A stretch of 40,069 nucleotides of DNA from Microbispora rosea (lineage in GTDB: Bacteria; Actinomycetota; Actinomycetes; Streptosporangiales; Streptosporangiaceae). The position numbers and the translations under genes are program-made. The stretch is taken from positions 1 through 40,069 of the forward strand of contig NZ_FTNI01000048.1 in assembly GCF_900156315.1 (NCBI RefSeq), given 5' to 3'. The notes under the pieces were generated by a model, which saw nothing but the letters and a program-made list of their open reading frames with translations, did not search any database and had not been told where the DNA came from. This document shows positions 25,590 through 33,729 of this stretch, in pieces; position 1 is the stretch's first letter; every line of letters starts with the position of its first letter.

Positions 25590-26473
25590 AGCGACACCTC
25601 CCGCTTGTCCCAGCGCTTGCGCATCCGCTCGCCGAGCAGGTTGAACGAGAACACGGTGAGGAACAGGACCGCTGCCGGGACGTAAACGAGGTGGGGATAG
25701 TCCTCCATCTTCCCGTTGAGGCCCTCACCGATCATGTTGCCCCAGGTCGGCTGCGGCGGACGGAGCCCGATGCCCAGGAAGCTGAGCGAGGCCTCGGCCA
25801 CGATCAGGGCCGAGACGTACACCAGGCACATCGGCACCACCGACAGCAGCACGTTGGGCATGAGCTCGCGGAACACAACCCGCGCCCGGCCGGCGCCGAG
25901 CGCCCGGGCGACGGTCACGAACTCCCGCTGGGCGAAGGCGAGGGTGTTGGCCCGCGTCACCCGGATCAGGCCCGGGATGGCGACCAGCGACAGCGCCAGC
26001 GCCATGTTGAGCGCGCTCGGCCGCAGCACAGTGGCCAGGGCGACGAGCAGGATCAGGGCGGGGACCGCGAGCAGGGTGTTGGTCAGCGTGCCGATGACCC
26101 TGTCCACCTTGCCCCGCAGGTAGCCGGCGATGACGCCGAGCGTGCCGCCGACGAATGTGCCGATGAGGACGGCGGAGATGCTCACCGTCAACGAGACCCG
26201 GGCGCCGTAGATGATGCGCGAGAGCATGTCCAGGCCGAGGGCGTTGGTGCCGAGCGGGTGGGTGCTGCCCAGCGACGGCGGTTGGTAGACCGGCTCGAGG
26301 AGGGTCTTCGCGGCGTCCTGTGCCTCCTGAAGTCCGAGCATGGGCGCGGTGATCGCGGCGAGGATGAGCACCGCCAGCCACGCGCCGCAGAACCACAGCA
26401 GCAGGTCGATGCGGCGACGACGACGTGCGGGCCGCGCGGTGGGCGCGAGCGCCGCGGCCTCAGGCGCCGACAC
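25586..26473 (-). CDS. ABC transporter permease (OppC/DppC-like)
   Basis: This is a 295-aa inner-membrane permease. A basic N-terminal tail (TARPARRRRRIDLL) precedes the first membrane span, a periplasmic loop carries HPLGTNALGLDMLSRIIYGAR (the DppC hallmark), and further spans follow. The ATPase-coupling EAA loop is FVTVARALGAGRARVVFREL MPN. The GTG at 26473 overlaps the oppB end by 14 nt. It forms the heterodimeric channel with the OppB-like protein. Confidence 0.9.
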   Translation of the reverse strand: MSAPEAAALAPTARPARRRRRIDLLLWFCGAWLAVLILAAITAPMLGLQEAQDAAKTLLEPVYQPPSLGSTHPLGTNALGLDMLSRIIYGARVSLTVSISAVLIGTFVGGTLGVIAGYLRGKVDRVIGTLTNTLLAVPALILLVALATVLRPSALNMALALSLVAIPGLIRVTRANTLAFAQREFVTVARALGAGRARVVFRELMPNVLLSVVPMCLVYVSALIVAEASLSFLGIGLRPPQPTWGNMIGEGLNGKMEDYPHLVYVPAAVLFLTVFSFNLLGERMRKRWDKREVSL

Positions 26474-27410
26474 GACGGATCCTCGGGTCGATGACGCTGT
26501 ACATGAGGTCGACTCCGGCGTTGATCAGCACATAGCAGGCGGCGATGACGAGCACGGCGCCCTGGACCACCGTGATGTTGCCCTGGCTGGCGGAGCTGAC
26601 CACCAGCCGGCCCATCCCCGGCAGGGAGAAGAGGGTCTCGACGATCACCGTGCTGCCGATGAGCTGGGCCAGGCTGAGGCCCAGCACCGTGATCAGCGAG
26701 TATGACGACGGACGGAACGCGTCGAAGATCATGATGCGCCACGCGGGCATGCCCTTGGCACGGGCGGAGAGCACGAAGTCCTCCTGAAGAGTGCGGACGA
26801 GGTCACCGCGCAGGACCCGGGTGAAGGTGGGGATCTCGAGCAGCGCGATCGTGATCACGGGCAGCGCAGCGTGGTAGAGGTTCTGGCCGAGCCCGTCGGT
26901 GACGCCCACCCAGCCGACGCGCGGAAAGAGGTGCAGCTGGTTGACCAGGAGGGCGATCAGCACCAGGCCCGAGACGAAGCTCGGCACCGACATGATGCCG
27001 AAGGTCGTGGCACTGGCCGCCCGGTCGAGCAGGCCGTCGGGGCGACGCGCCGAGATCATCGCGAGCGGGATCGACACGACCAGTGCGACGACGAGCGCGA
27101 GCACCGCAAGCTCGATGCTGACCGCGAACGCGGACCGGATGAGACTGGTGACGTCCTCGTTGGGCGGCACCATGGAGGTGCCCAGGTCACCCTGGAACAC
27201 GTGGCCGAGCCACGTGAAGTACCGCTCCACCAGTGGTTCGTTGAGACCGAGCTTCTCGCGGAGCTCGGCGTAGGCCTCGGGCGACTGGTTGTCACCGAGG
27301 ATCGCCACCGCCGGATCTCCCGGCATGAGTGAGGTGAGCGAGAACGTGCCCAGACTCACCAGGAACATGACCACCAGGAGCTGGGCCACCTTTCCCGCCG
27401 CAGCTTTCAT
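26460..27410 (-). CDS. ABC transporter permease (OppB/DppB-like)
   Basis: This is a 316-aa permease. The first span VAQLLVVMFLVSLGTFSLTS L is followed by MPGDPAVAILG and a periplasmic domain (LREKLGLNEPLVERYFTWLG), as in DppB proteins. The EAA coupling loop is FVLSARAKGMPAWRIMIFDA FRPS, and the segment FSLPGMGRLVVSSASQGNIT VVQG is highly typical. The ATG at 27410 has GAGGAC upstream. A 98-bp gap with a hairpin separates it from the binding-protein gene, a usual device to keep permease levels below binding-protein levels. Confidence 0.9.
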   Translation of the reverse strand: MKAAAGKVAQLLVVMFLVSLGTFSLTSLMPGDPAVAILGDNQSPEAYAELREKLGLNEPLVERYFTWLGHVFQGDLGTSMVPPNEDVTSLIRSAFAVSIELAVLALVVALVVSIPLAMISARRPDGLLDRAASATTFGIMSVPSFVSGLVLIALLVNQLHLFPRVGWVGVTDGLGQNLYHAALPVITIALLEIPTFTRVLRGDLVRTLQEDFVLSARAKGMPAWRIMIFDAFRPSSYSLITVLGLSLAQLIGSTVIVETLFSLPGMGRLVVSSASQGNITVVQGAVLVIAACYVLINAGVDLMYSVIDPRIRRVGA

Positions 27411-27457
27411 CAGGTCCTCACCAACTTCACCTCGGCTGAACGATCGGACGGGCAGTG

Positions 27458-27487
27458 GTGCGGGGGCGGCGGACGACGCCCCCGCAC
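27458..27487 (-). terminator. Attenuating hairpin between oppA and oppB
   Basis: Perfect 11-bp arms GTGCGGGGGCG (27458-27468) and CGCCCCCGCAC (27477-27487) flank an 8-nt loop, 21 bp after the oppA stop. It probably stabilises the oppA message and partly ends transcription ahead of the permease genes. Confidence 0.6.
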
Positions 27488-27508
27488 ACCGTGGTGCATG
27501 ACGCAGGG

Positions 27509-29128
27509 TTACTTGCTGATCCATGCCTTGGAGAAGTCGAGCGTCAGCCGTGAGGAGACCTCGATGTCGTGCACGTTCTTGTTCCACACGACCATCTGGG
27601 CCGTCGTGTTGTAGGGCACAGCCGGCACCGTCTCGGCCCACTGGGCCTGGATCGTCGCCATCTGGGCGGCCTTTTCCGCCGTGTCGTCGGCGGCGGCGAA
27701 GTCGCTCAGCGCCTTCGCGATCGTCTCGTTGTAGTAGCCGAGCTGGTTGTCCTTGCGGCCGAAGCGCTCCAGGTAGCTCGTGTAGAGCTCGCCCGGCTCG
27801 TCCGGCACCGGCCAGCCGTACATCGCGAGGTCGTAGTCCCGCTTGATCAGGACCGCGTTGATGAGGTCGGTGATCGACTGCACCGGCTTGGCGTCCACCT
27901 TGAAGCCGACGGCCTCGAGCTGGGCCTCGATGGTCAGCGCCGCCTCGGCCTGCGCCGACGGGTAGATCAGCTCGATCTTGCCGTCGAAGCCCTTCGCGTC
28001 GGCGAGGTGCTTCTTGGCCGCCTCGGCGTCGTAGGTGAAGGTCGGCTTGTCGTTGGCCCACTGCGACTCGGCGGAGAAGATGCCGGTGCCCGGGAACGCG
28101 TTGCCGTCGAAGGCGCGCTGGTTGATCACGTCGGGGTTGATCGCGGACGCGATGGCCTCGCGGACGTTGATGTCCTTGCCGGGGGTGTCCGGCCGGCTGG
28201 GCGTGCCGTTGTTGATCAGCAGCATCGAGCCGGTGTTGGTCATCCGCACGTAGCCGCTGTAGCCGCTGCTGGGCTGGATGTAATCCTTCACGATCGTCGG
28301 CGTGCCGATCAGGCTGCCCTGGATGCCACCGGCCTGGAGGGCGTCCTTCAGCGCCTGGTCACCGGTCGTGATCGTCTGGAAGGTCAGCGAGTCGAGGTAC
28401 GGCTTGCCGTCCCAGTAGTCCGGGTTGGCCTTGAGCACGAGGTTCTGCCCCGGGGTCCACTTGTCGAGCATGAACGGACCGGCGCCGACCGGCTCGCGCT
28501 GGTAGGACTCGCCCTCGTCCTTGACGGCCTTCGGCGAGGCGATCATGCCGGGGGCCTGGGAGAGGAGATAGGGGAAGTCGGCCCACTTCTGTTTCAGCGT
28601 GATGACCACCGTCTTGGCGTCCTTCGCGACCGCCTTCTTCACCACGGAGGTCCACAGGCCGGAGAAGCCCGCGCCGCTCTTGGCCATGCGGTCGAAGTTG
28701 AACAGGACGGCGTCCGCGTCGTACGGCGTGCCGTCGGTGAACTCGACGCCGTCCCGCAGGACGACGGTCCACTCGGTGAAGTCGTCGTTGGCGCTGATCG
28801 AGTCCGCCATCGAAGGCGCGTACTTACCGGCCTTGGTGTCGTACTCGGTCAGGGTGCCGTAGACCGCCCGCGCCTCGTCGCCGCCCGAGGTGCCCGAATA
28901 CTGCTGCGAGACGGGGTCGAAGCTCGCGATGCCGCCGCCGTACCCGAAGGTCAGCGAACCACCGCTGACCGGGTTACCCGAGGCTTCGGTGATCCCGAAC
29001 GACCCGTTCGTGACCTTCAGGGGGTCGGCCTTGCTGGACGTCGGGGCGGACGTGTTGCTGCAGCCCATCATGACCAGGGCGGCGACGGTTGCCGTGACCC
29101 CGATGGGCAGGCGGCGAATCTTTCTCAT
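27509..29128 (-). CDS. ABC transporter substrate-binding lipoprotein (OppA/DppA-like, SBP_bac_5)
   Basis: This is a 539-aa extracytoplasmic binding protein. The N-terminus is a lipoprotein signal (MRKIRRLPIGVTATVAALVM MGC) with Cys 23 as the lipidated residue. The mature part follows the family-5 pattern: LTFGYGGGIASFDPVSQQYS, GTLTEYDTKAGKYAPSMADS, DFTEWTVVLRDGVEFTDGTP YDADAVLFNFDRM, and DINVREAIASAINPDVINQ. The ATG at 29128 has GGGAG 6 nt upstream. It lies 67 bp after the alcohol dehydrogenase gene on the same strand. It determines what the importer takes up; the catabolic neighbours suggest a small organic compound rather than a peptide, but this is inference. Confidence 0.9.
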   Translation of the reverse strand: MRKIRRLPIGVTATVAALVMMGCSNTSAPTSSKADPLKVTNGSFGITEASGNPVSGGSLTFGYGGGIASFDPVSQQYSGTSGGDEARAVYGTLTEYDTKAGKYAPSMADSISANDDFTEWTVVLRDGVEFTDGTPYDADAVLFNFDRMAKSGAGFSGLWTSVVKKAVAKDAKTVVITLKQKWADFPYLLSQAPGMIASPKAVKDEGESYQREPVGAGPFMLDKWTPGQNLVLKANPDYWDGKPYLDSLTFQTITTGDQALKDALQAGGIQGSLIGTPTIVKDYIQPSSGYSGYVRMTNTGSMLLINNGTPSRPDTPGKDINVREAIASAINPDVINQRAFDGNAFPGTGIFSAESQWANDKPTFTYDAEAAKKHLADAKGFDGKIELIYPSAQAEAALTIEAQLEAVGFKVDAKPVQSITDLINAVLIKRDYDLAMYGWPVPDEPGELYTSYLERFGRKDNQLGYYNETIAKALSDFAAADDTAEKAAQMATIQAQWAETVPAVPYNTTAQMVVWNKNVHDIEVSSRLTLDFSKAWISK

Positions 29129-29195
29129 TGGTTCTCCCGGATGGGTGGAAGGATCAGGTGTCCCCCGTGACCTCTCCTTGGCGGGTTGGTGGTGC

Positions 29196-30428
29196 TTACT
29201 CGAAGGTGATGATGGGAAGCAGGGCGTCGCGGTTGAGCGCGCTCCACAGCGCCTCGTCGGCGCGCTCGAACGGGAGGATCGGGTCGCACAGCGCCTTGGC
29301 GTCCAGGTAGCCGTTCTCGATCAGGTTCGCCAGGCGCGGGATGTCCCGGAGGACGTTGGCACCGCCGTAGGCGGCCGAGAGGTACCTCTTGCCGTGGTAG
29401 TCGAACGGCCCCGGGGCCGGGCCCCAGACCTTGGGATCGTTGGTCGGCGCGACGACGCCGGTGGCGACGAACGTGCCACCGCGACGGGTCATCTTCGGCC
29501 CGAGGGTGATGAAGTGGGCGCCGGTCCTGTCGTCGGGGCTCCCGGTGGTCGGGTCGCCGAAGGTGATGCCGGCTGCCTCGAAAACGTGGTCGGCGCCGTT
29601 GCCGTCGTAGAAGCCCTCGTACGGCTTGCCGCCGGCGTCCATGTTGTCGGTTGCCGGCCGGCACAGCTCGCGGACCTTCCCGACGAGGTGGTCCATGCCG
29701 ACCTCGTCGGAGTTGAGCACTACGTGCGCTCCGGCGGCCTTGGCGGCGTCGAGGCGGTGCGGGATCCGCTCAACAGCGATGATCAGACGGGCACCGGCCA
29801 TCTTGGCGGCCTGGATGATCGCGAGACCGAGCGGACCGGCACCGAGGACGACGACCGAGGATGCGATCTCGATGCGCATGCCGAGCAGGCCGAAGGCCCA
29901 GCCGGGGCCCGGCACACAGGCCAGCGAGGCGAGTTCGATGTTCGAGAGCCTGCTCTCGTTGACCGGCACGACCCACGATTCGTCGTTCACGGCGAGCTCG
30001 GCGAAGCCGCCGGTGTGGTCCTGCCAGACCGACCGGCCGTCCTCCATCTCGGCGAACGGCGGGTTGTCGGGGTGGGCGAAATCGATGTCGTTCTTGTGAC
30101 CGCAGCACCACCACTCGCCGCGCAGGCAGCTGTAACAGGTGCCGCACGCGGGGAGGACGGGCGTGACGACCTTGTCGCCCGGCTTCACGCGGGTGACGAG
30201 CGGGCCGACCTCCTCGACGATGCCCATGGCGCCGTGACCCGGGCTGCGCGGCCGGACAGCCTGGTTGGGAAGCTCGGACACGTTCGTGACGATGGTGTAG
30301 CAGGCCTGCGCCGCCAGGTTCCGGATCACGACGTCCTTCGGGCGGATCGGGTTCAGGCGCAGCGTCTTCATCTCGAACTTGTCGTCGTATCGAACCCATC
30401 CCTGGAAGGTCCGGGGGGTCTCGCTCAT
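29196..30428 (-). CDS. Zinc-dependent alcohol dehydrogenase (MDR family)
   Basis: This is a 410-aa medium-chain dehydrogenase. Catalytic zinc ligands are probably Cys 43 (QACYTIVTN) and His 65 (PGHGAMGIVEEVG; the usual GHE is GHG). The structural zinc lobe is complete: Cys 95, 98, 101 and 109 in ACGTCYSCLRGEWWCC. The Rossmann motif VVVLGAGPLGLAII is near residue 192. The protein is longer than the usual 340-380 aa, with an extra segment around residues 240-290 (MDAGGKPYEGFYDGNGADHV FEAAG and PTTGSPDDRT). The ATG at 30428 has AAGGAG 8 nt upstream. It leads the importer operon and sits downstream of the aldehyde dehydrogenase gene, so an alcohol-aldehyde-acid sequence is likely. A perfect dyad lies 42 bp upstream. 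Confidence 0.85.
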   Translation of the reverse strand: MSETPRTFQGWVRYDDKFEMKTLRLNPIRPKDVVIRNLAAQACYTIVTNVSELPNQAVRPRSPGHGAMGIVEEVGPLVTRVKPGDKVVTPVLPACGTCYSCLRGEWWCCGHKNDIDFAHPDNPPFAEMEDGRSVWQDHTGGFAELAVNDESWVVPVNESRLSNIELASLACVPGPGWAFGLLGMRIEIASSVVVLGAGPLGLAIIQAAKMAGARLIIAVERIPHRLDAAKAAGAHVVLNSDEVGMDHLVGKVRELCRPATDNMDAGGKPYEGFYDGNGADHVFEAAGITFGDPTTGSPDDRTGAHFITLGPKMTRRGGTFVATGVVAPTNDPKVWGPAPGPFDYHGKRYLSAAYGGANVLRDIPRLANLIENGYLDAKALCDPILPFERADEALWSALNRDALLPIITFE

Positions 30429-30469
30429 CGGTTTCGCTCCTTGAGGTGGTGGGTGCGCCTGTGCTCACC

Positions 30470-30492
30470 TCGCACGAAAGGGCACCGTGCGA
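30470..30492. promoter_or_regulatory. Putative operator upstream of the alcohol dehydrogenase-importer operon
   Basis: Perfect 7-bp arms TCGCACG (30470-30476) and CGTGCGA (30486-30492) are 9 bp apart, 41 bp before the ATG of the alcohol dehydrogenase gene, in the 155-bp gap after the aldehyde dehydrogenase gene. The placement suggests a regulated promoter for the whole minus-strand operon. Which of the three IclR proteins binds it, if any, is unknown. Confidence 0.5.
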
Positions 30493-30583
30493 CGCTCAGG
30501 CTAGGAAAGGGTTGTGACGACGGCCACAGATCGCAGCCGCATTTCTGCAGGACGGAATTGTCCCTATCCTGACTGTCCGAAAA

Positions 30584-32017
30584 TCAGCGGGAGCCCGGTT
30601 GGAGGTCCAGCGAGACCGCCTTCACCTGCGTGAAGGACAGCAGCTCCTCGACGTGCTCCTCACGCCCCAGCCCCGAGTTCTTGACCCCGCCGAACGGGAG
30701 GCCGACGAAGTGCCGGGACGACGTGTTGAGCCAGACATAACCGGCCTCGACCTTTCGGGCGAGGATGTGAGCCTTGGCCACGTCCTGAGTCCAGAGGCTG
30801 GCGGTGAGGCCGAGCGGTGAGTCGTTGACCAGGCCGATCGCCTCATCCTCGGTGTCGAACGCGGTCACCGAGAGCACCGGCCCGAAGATCTCCTCGTTGA
30901 AGATCTCCGCGGTCGGCGGCACGTCGGCGAACACGGTCGGTTCGACGAACGCACCCTTGAGCGAGGCGCCGCCTCCGGCCACGGCCCGCAGACCCTCCCC
31001 CTTGGCCCGCTCCACGAACCCCATCACCCGGTCACGGTGCTGCGGGGTGACCATGGCGCCCATCTCGGTTTCCGGGTCCAGCGGGTCGCCCATCCTGACC
31101 GCCTTCGCACCGGCCGCCACGCGCTCGACGATCTCGTCGACCAGCGAGCGGTGCACCAGCAGCCGCGAGGTCGAGCCGCAGGACTGCCCGGCGGTCCAGT
31201 GGAAGTTCATGCCCGTGATGGCGCCGGCCGCGGCGACCGCCGGATCGGCGTCCTCGAGCACGACCATGGGGTTCTTGCCACCGAGTTCCAGCGTCGTGTT
31301 CTTGATGCCGGCCCGCGCGGCGCTCTGCAGGATCGTCTGGCCCGTCGGCACGCTGCCCGTGAACGCGATCCGTCGTACGTCGGGGTGCGCCACCATCGCG
31401 GCACCGGCCGTGACACCGAAACCGGAGATGACGGACAGCACGCCCGGCGGCACCAGCGGCGCGAACAGCTCGGCCATCCGCAGGGCGGAAAGCGGCGTCT
31501 GGTCGGGCGCCTTGAGCACGACGGCGTTGCCCGCGAGCAGCGGCGCCGCGATCCGCGAGGCCGCGAACATCAGCGGGTGGTTGTAGGGGATCAGCCGCGC
31601 GACGACGCCGTAGGGCTCGCGCACGGTGTAGTGGAGCATGTTGGACCGCCCGACCACGGTCTCCCCGCCGAGGTTCATCGCCCAGTCGGCGAAGACCTCG
31701 AGCAGCTCGGCGGCCAGGTCGACGTCACCCTTCATCGCCGTGACCGGGTTGCCGCCGTCCTGGGCGTCGAGGAGGCCCAACTCGTCCCGGTGCTCGCGGA
31801 GCGTGGCGGCCATCCGCCGCAGCACCTTCGCGCGCTCGGCCGGGGCCGCAGCCGCCCAGTCGAGGTAGGCACGCTTGCCGCTCGCCACCGCGCGGTCGAC
31901 GTCGTCGGCCGTGGCGGCGGGCACGAACCCGAGGGACTTTCCTGAGGCCGGAGAGAAGGTCTCGTAGGTGTCACCATTGCTCGCCGGCACCAGCTTGCCG
32001 TCGATCAGCATATTCAT
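30584..32017 (-). CDS. NAD(P)-dependent aldehyde dehydrogenase
   Basis: This is a 477-aa enzyme with every key residue of the ALDH family: Asn 146 (PYNHPLMF), Lys 169 (LKAPDQTP), Glu 244 (LELGGKNP) and the catalytic Cys 280 (GQSCGSTSRLL), plus the closing FNEEIFGPVLS and NTSSRHFVGLPFGGVKNSGL GRE. The ATG at 32017 has GGGAG about 8 nt upstream. It oxidises an aldehyde to the acid, probably the product of the alcohol dehydrogenase encoded next. The substrate is not predictable; the sequence looks like general or benzaldehyde-type ALDHs rather than a CoA-acylating enzyme. Confidence 0.9.
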   Translation of the reverse strand: MNMLIDGKLVPASNGDTYETFSPASGKSLGFVPAATADDVDRAVASGKRAYLDWAAAAPAERAKVLRRMAATLREHRDELGLLDAQDGGNPVTAMKGDVDLAAELLEVFADWAMNLGGETVVGRSNMLHYTVREPYGVVARLIPYNHPLMFAASRIAAPLLAGNAVVLKAPDQTPLSALRMAELFAPLVPPGVLSVISGFGVTAGAAMVAHPDVRRIAFTGSVPTGQTILQSAARAGIKNTTLELGGKNPMVVLEDADPAVAAAGAITGMNFHWTAGQSCGSTSRLLVHRSLVDEIVERVAAGAKAVRMGDPLDPETEMGAMVTPQHRDRVMGFVERAKGEGLRAVAGGGASLKGAFVEPTVFADVPPTAEIFNEEIFGPVLSVTAFDTEDEAIGLVNDSPLGLTASLWTQDVAKAHILARKVEAGYVWLNTSSRHFVGLPFGGVKNSGLGREEHVEELLSFTQVKAVSLDLQPGSR

Positions 32018-32128
32018 CGTTAGCTCCCGTCACCTTTGGCAAGGGACGTAATCAGGAGCGACCGTCTTCATACTCGGCGGCGTTCGAACATTCTTGAGGA
32101 CAGAACGTTTTCTTCCGGGCTCGGCCCC

Positions 32129-32974
32129 TCAGGCGATGTCGCACAAATCGGGCGCCATCCGGGACGCCTCCGCCATCAACGCCTTGCCGATCTTCGGGAT
32201 CAGGCTGTTGGGACAACGCGACGGGCGGACTGCGACCGCGAGCGCACCCCGCACGACGCCGTCGGTGTCCTTGAGCACCACAGCGACCGAGACGATGTTG
32301 CGCTCGCTCTCCTCGTCGTTGATCGCATAGCCGCGCCGGCGTACGGCGTTGAGCTTGGAGACGAGCTCCGGAAGCTCGGAGACGGCGGGGCCGTAGACAA
32401 CGGGGAGCCCGTGGGAGTAGAGGGACTCGAGCTCTGCCTTCGTGAACTGCGCCAGAAGCGCGCGGCCGCCGGCGGTGTTGTGGGCGGGGAGCACCATGCC
32501 CTCCCGCGTACCGACCCGGTCGGCGTGGGCCGCCTCGATGCCGTCGACGAACCGCACCGCCGAGCCCTGGAGCGCCATCAGGTGGACCGTCTCATCGAGC
32601 TGCCGGCTCAGGGCGACCAGCGACGGCCTCATCACGGCGCGCAGGTCGCGTCCGGACCGCGCCGATGCCGGCGTCACCGAGAACGCCGGGCCGAGATGGT
32701 ACTTGCGCTTGAGGTCCTGGACGGCGAAGCCGTGGTGGACCAGCATCGCGAGGAGGCGGTGCGCCGTGGACGGTGCGATCCCGAGCTGGCGCGCGACCTC
32801 GACGACGCCCAGCCCCGGCCCGAGCTCGAACCCGGGCGGGCCGGCACCGTCGCCGGCGATCACGGCCGGCACGTCGGTCCGGTTGCGCAGCAGCGTCAGC
32901 AGCCGTAACGCGTTGTCGACGGACTCGATCGGATAAGCGGCGGGCTTGGTCGAGCGGCCCACAGCATTCTGCAC
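32129..32974 (-). CDS. IclR-family transcriptional regulator
   Basis: This is a 281-aa IclR protein. Its helix-turn-helix is slightly extended, with an extra loop (about residues 34-48, AVIAGDGAGPPGFELGPGLG) before VVEVARQLGIAPSTAHRLLA. The effector domain carries VGTREGMVLPAHNTAGGRAL LAQ and AINDEESERNIVSVAVVLKD. The GTG at 32974 is chosen because a near-consensus promoter ends 7 nt before it, so the message is probably leaderless; a TTG at 33010 would start inside the -35 box. It is divergent from the SRPBCC-SDR pair and upstream of the aldehyde dehydrogenase, placing it as the likely local regulator of the island. Confidence 0.85.
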   Translation of the reverse strand: MQNAVGRSTKPAAYPIESVDNALRLLTLLRNRTDVPAVIAGDGAGPPGFELGPGLGVVEVARQLGIAPSTAHRLLAMLVHHGFAVQDLKRKYHLGPAFSVTPASARSGRDLRAVMRPSLVALSRQLDETVHLMALQGSAVRFVDGIEAAHADRVGTREGMVLPAHNTAGGRALLAQFTKAELESLYSHGLPVVYGPAVSELPELVSKLNAVRRRGYAINDEESERNIVSVAVVLKDTDGVVRGALAVAVRPSRCPNSLIPKIGKALMAEASRMAPDLCDIA

Positions 32975-32981
32975 GACGGAA

Positions 32982-33010
32982 ACCCTAGGACGGTCGTCAC
33001 ACCAGGTCAA
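32982..33010 (-). promoter_or_regulatory. Sigma-70-type promoter, leaderless, for the IclR gene
   Basis: On the minus strand TTGACC (33010-33005) and TAGGGT (32987-32982) are separated by exactly 17 bp, and the GTG start follows the -10 box after 7 nt. A transcript would begin at or next to the start codon. Confidence 0.7.
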
Positions 33011-33037
33011 CGACGATCCCTAATCTCGTCGCTGTCA

Positions 33038-33054
33038 CGGGCAGACCTTGCCCG
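33038..33054. promoter_or_regulatory. Putative operator before the SRPBCC-SDR operon
   Basis: Perfect 6-bp arms CGGGCA (33038-33043) and TGCCCG (33049-33054) are 5 bp apart. A plus-strand -10-like box TAATCT lies at 33021-33026, so the dyad falls just downstream of the expected transcription start, a typical repressor position. IclR binding is inference. Confidence 0.5.
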
Positions 33055-33078
33055 CCCGAGCGCGTCCGGAGGAGTCAC

Positions 33079-33729
33079 GTGCCGCAGATCCGATACACGG
33101 TGCAAATCGCGACGCCAGTTGAGCGCGTCTGGGCCTTCGTCGAGCACCTCCCCAACTGGGCGCCACTGATGATCGGCTACCAGAAGGTCGTGGAGGTGAA
33201 CGACCGGCAGTCCATCTGGACCCTGAAGGGCGACATGGGCATGCTCGCCCGCGAGGTGGACCTGCAGGCCGACATCACCCTCTGGGAGCCGCTCAAGCGT
33301 GTCGAGTTCACCCTGACCGGCCTGACCGAGAAGCTCTCCGGTTCCGGCAGCTTCACCCTTGAGCCGGCGGCCGGCAACGACGCCCGGGAGGCCGAGACGC
33401 CGGCCGAGAAGTCGCCCGCGCCGAGCGCCCCGGCGCCACGGCGCAAGCGCCGTCGTCTCCGTGAGGCGTTCGCGCGCTTCCAGGCGCGGATGATGCGCCG
33501 GATGATGAAGCGCGCCGAGGGCGCCGACGAGGCCGTGCGCGCCGCGGCCGCGACGATCGCCTCCGCTCCGGCGGACAGCAGCGGCGCGGGGTCCCTGCTG
33601 ACCTTCGAGCTGCAGGTGCAGCCGGGCGGCCCCATGGCGCCGATGCTCGAGGTGCTGATGGCGCCGATGCTCGAGCCCGCGGTCTCCGACCTGACCAAGG
33701 GCATTCGCGCGGCCCTCGAGGCCGGCTGA
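33079..33729 (+). CDS. SRPBCC (CoxG-like) protein with a basic insert
   Basis: This is a 216-aa protein starting at GTG 33079 with GGAGGAG 4-10 nt upstream. Residues 1-96 are the first half of an SRPBCC hydrophobic-ligand fold (IRYTVQIATPVERVWAFVEH LPNWAPLMIGY; WTLKGDMGMLAREVDLQADI), similar to CoxG-type proteins. Residues about 98-172 form an unusual Ala/Arg-rich insert with PRRKRRRLREAFARFQARMM RRMMKR, likely a long basic amphipathic helix. The last strand and helix (LLTFELQVQPGGPMAPMLEV) complete the fold. Its stop overlaps the next SDR start. Roles in this family include binding hydrophobic intermediates and cofactor maturation; the role here is unknown. Confidence 0.7.
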   Translation: MPQIRYTVQIATPVERVWAFVEHLPNWAPLMIGYQKVVEVNDRQSIWTLKGDMGMLAREVDLQADITLWEPLKRVEFTLTGLTEKLSGSGSFTLEPAAGNDAREAETPAEKSPAPSAPAPRRKRRRLREAFARFQARMMRRMMKRAEGADEAVRAAAATIASAPADSSGAGSLLTFELQVQPGGPMAPMLEVLMAPMLEPAVSDLTKGIRAALEAG

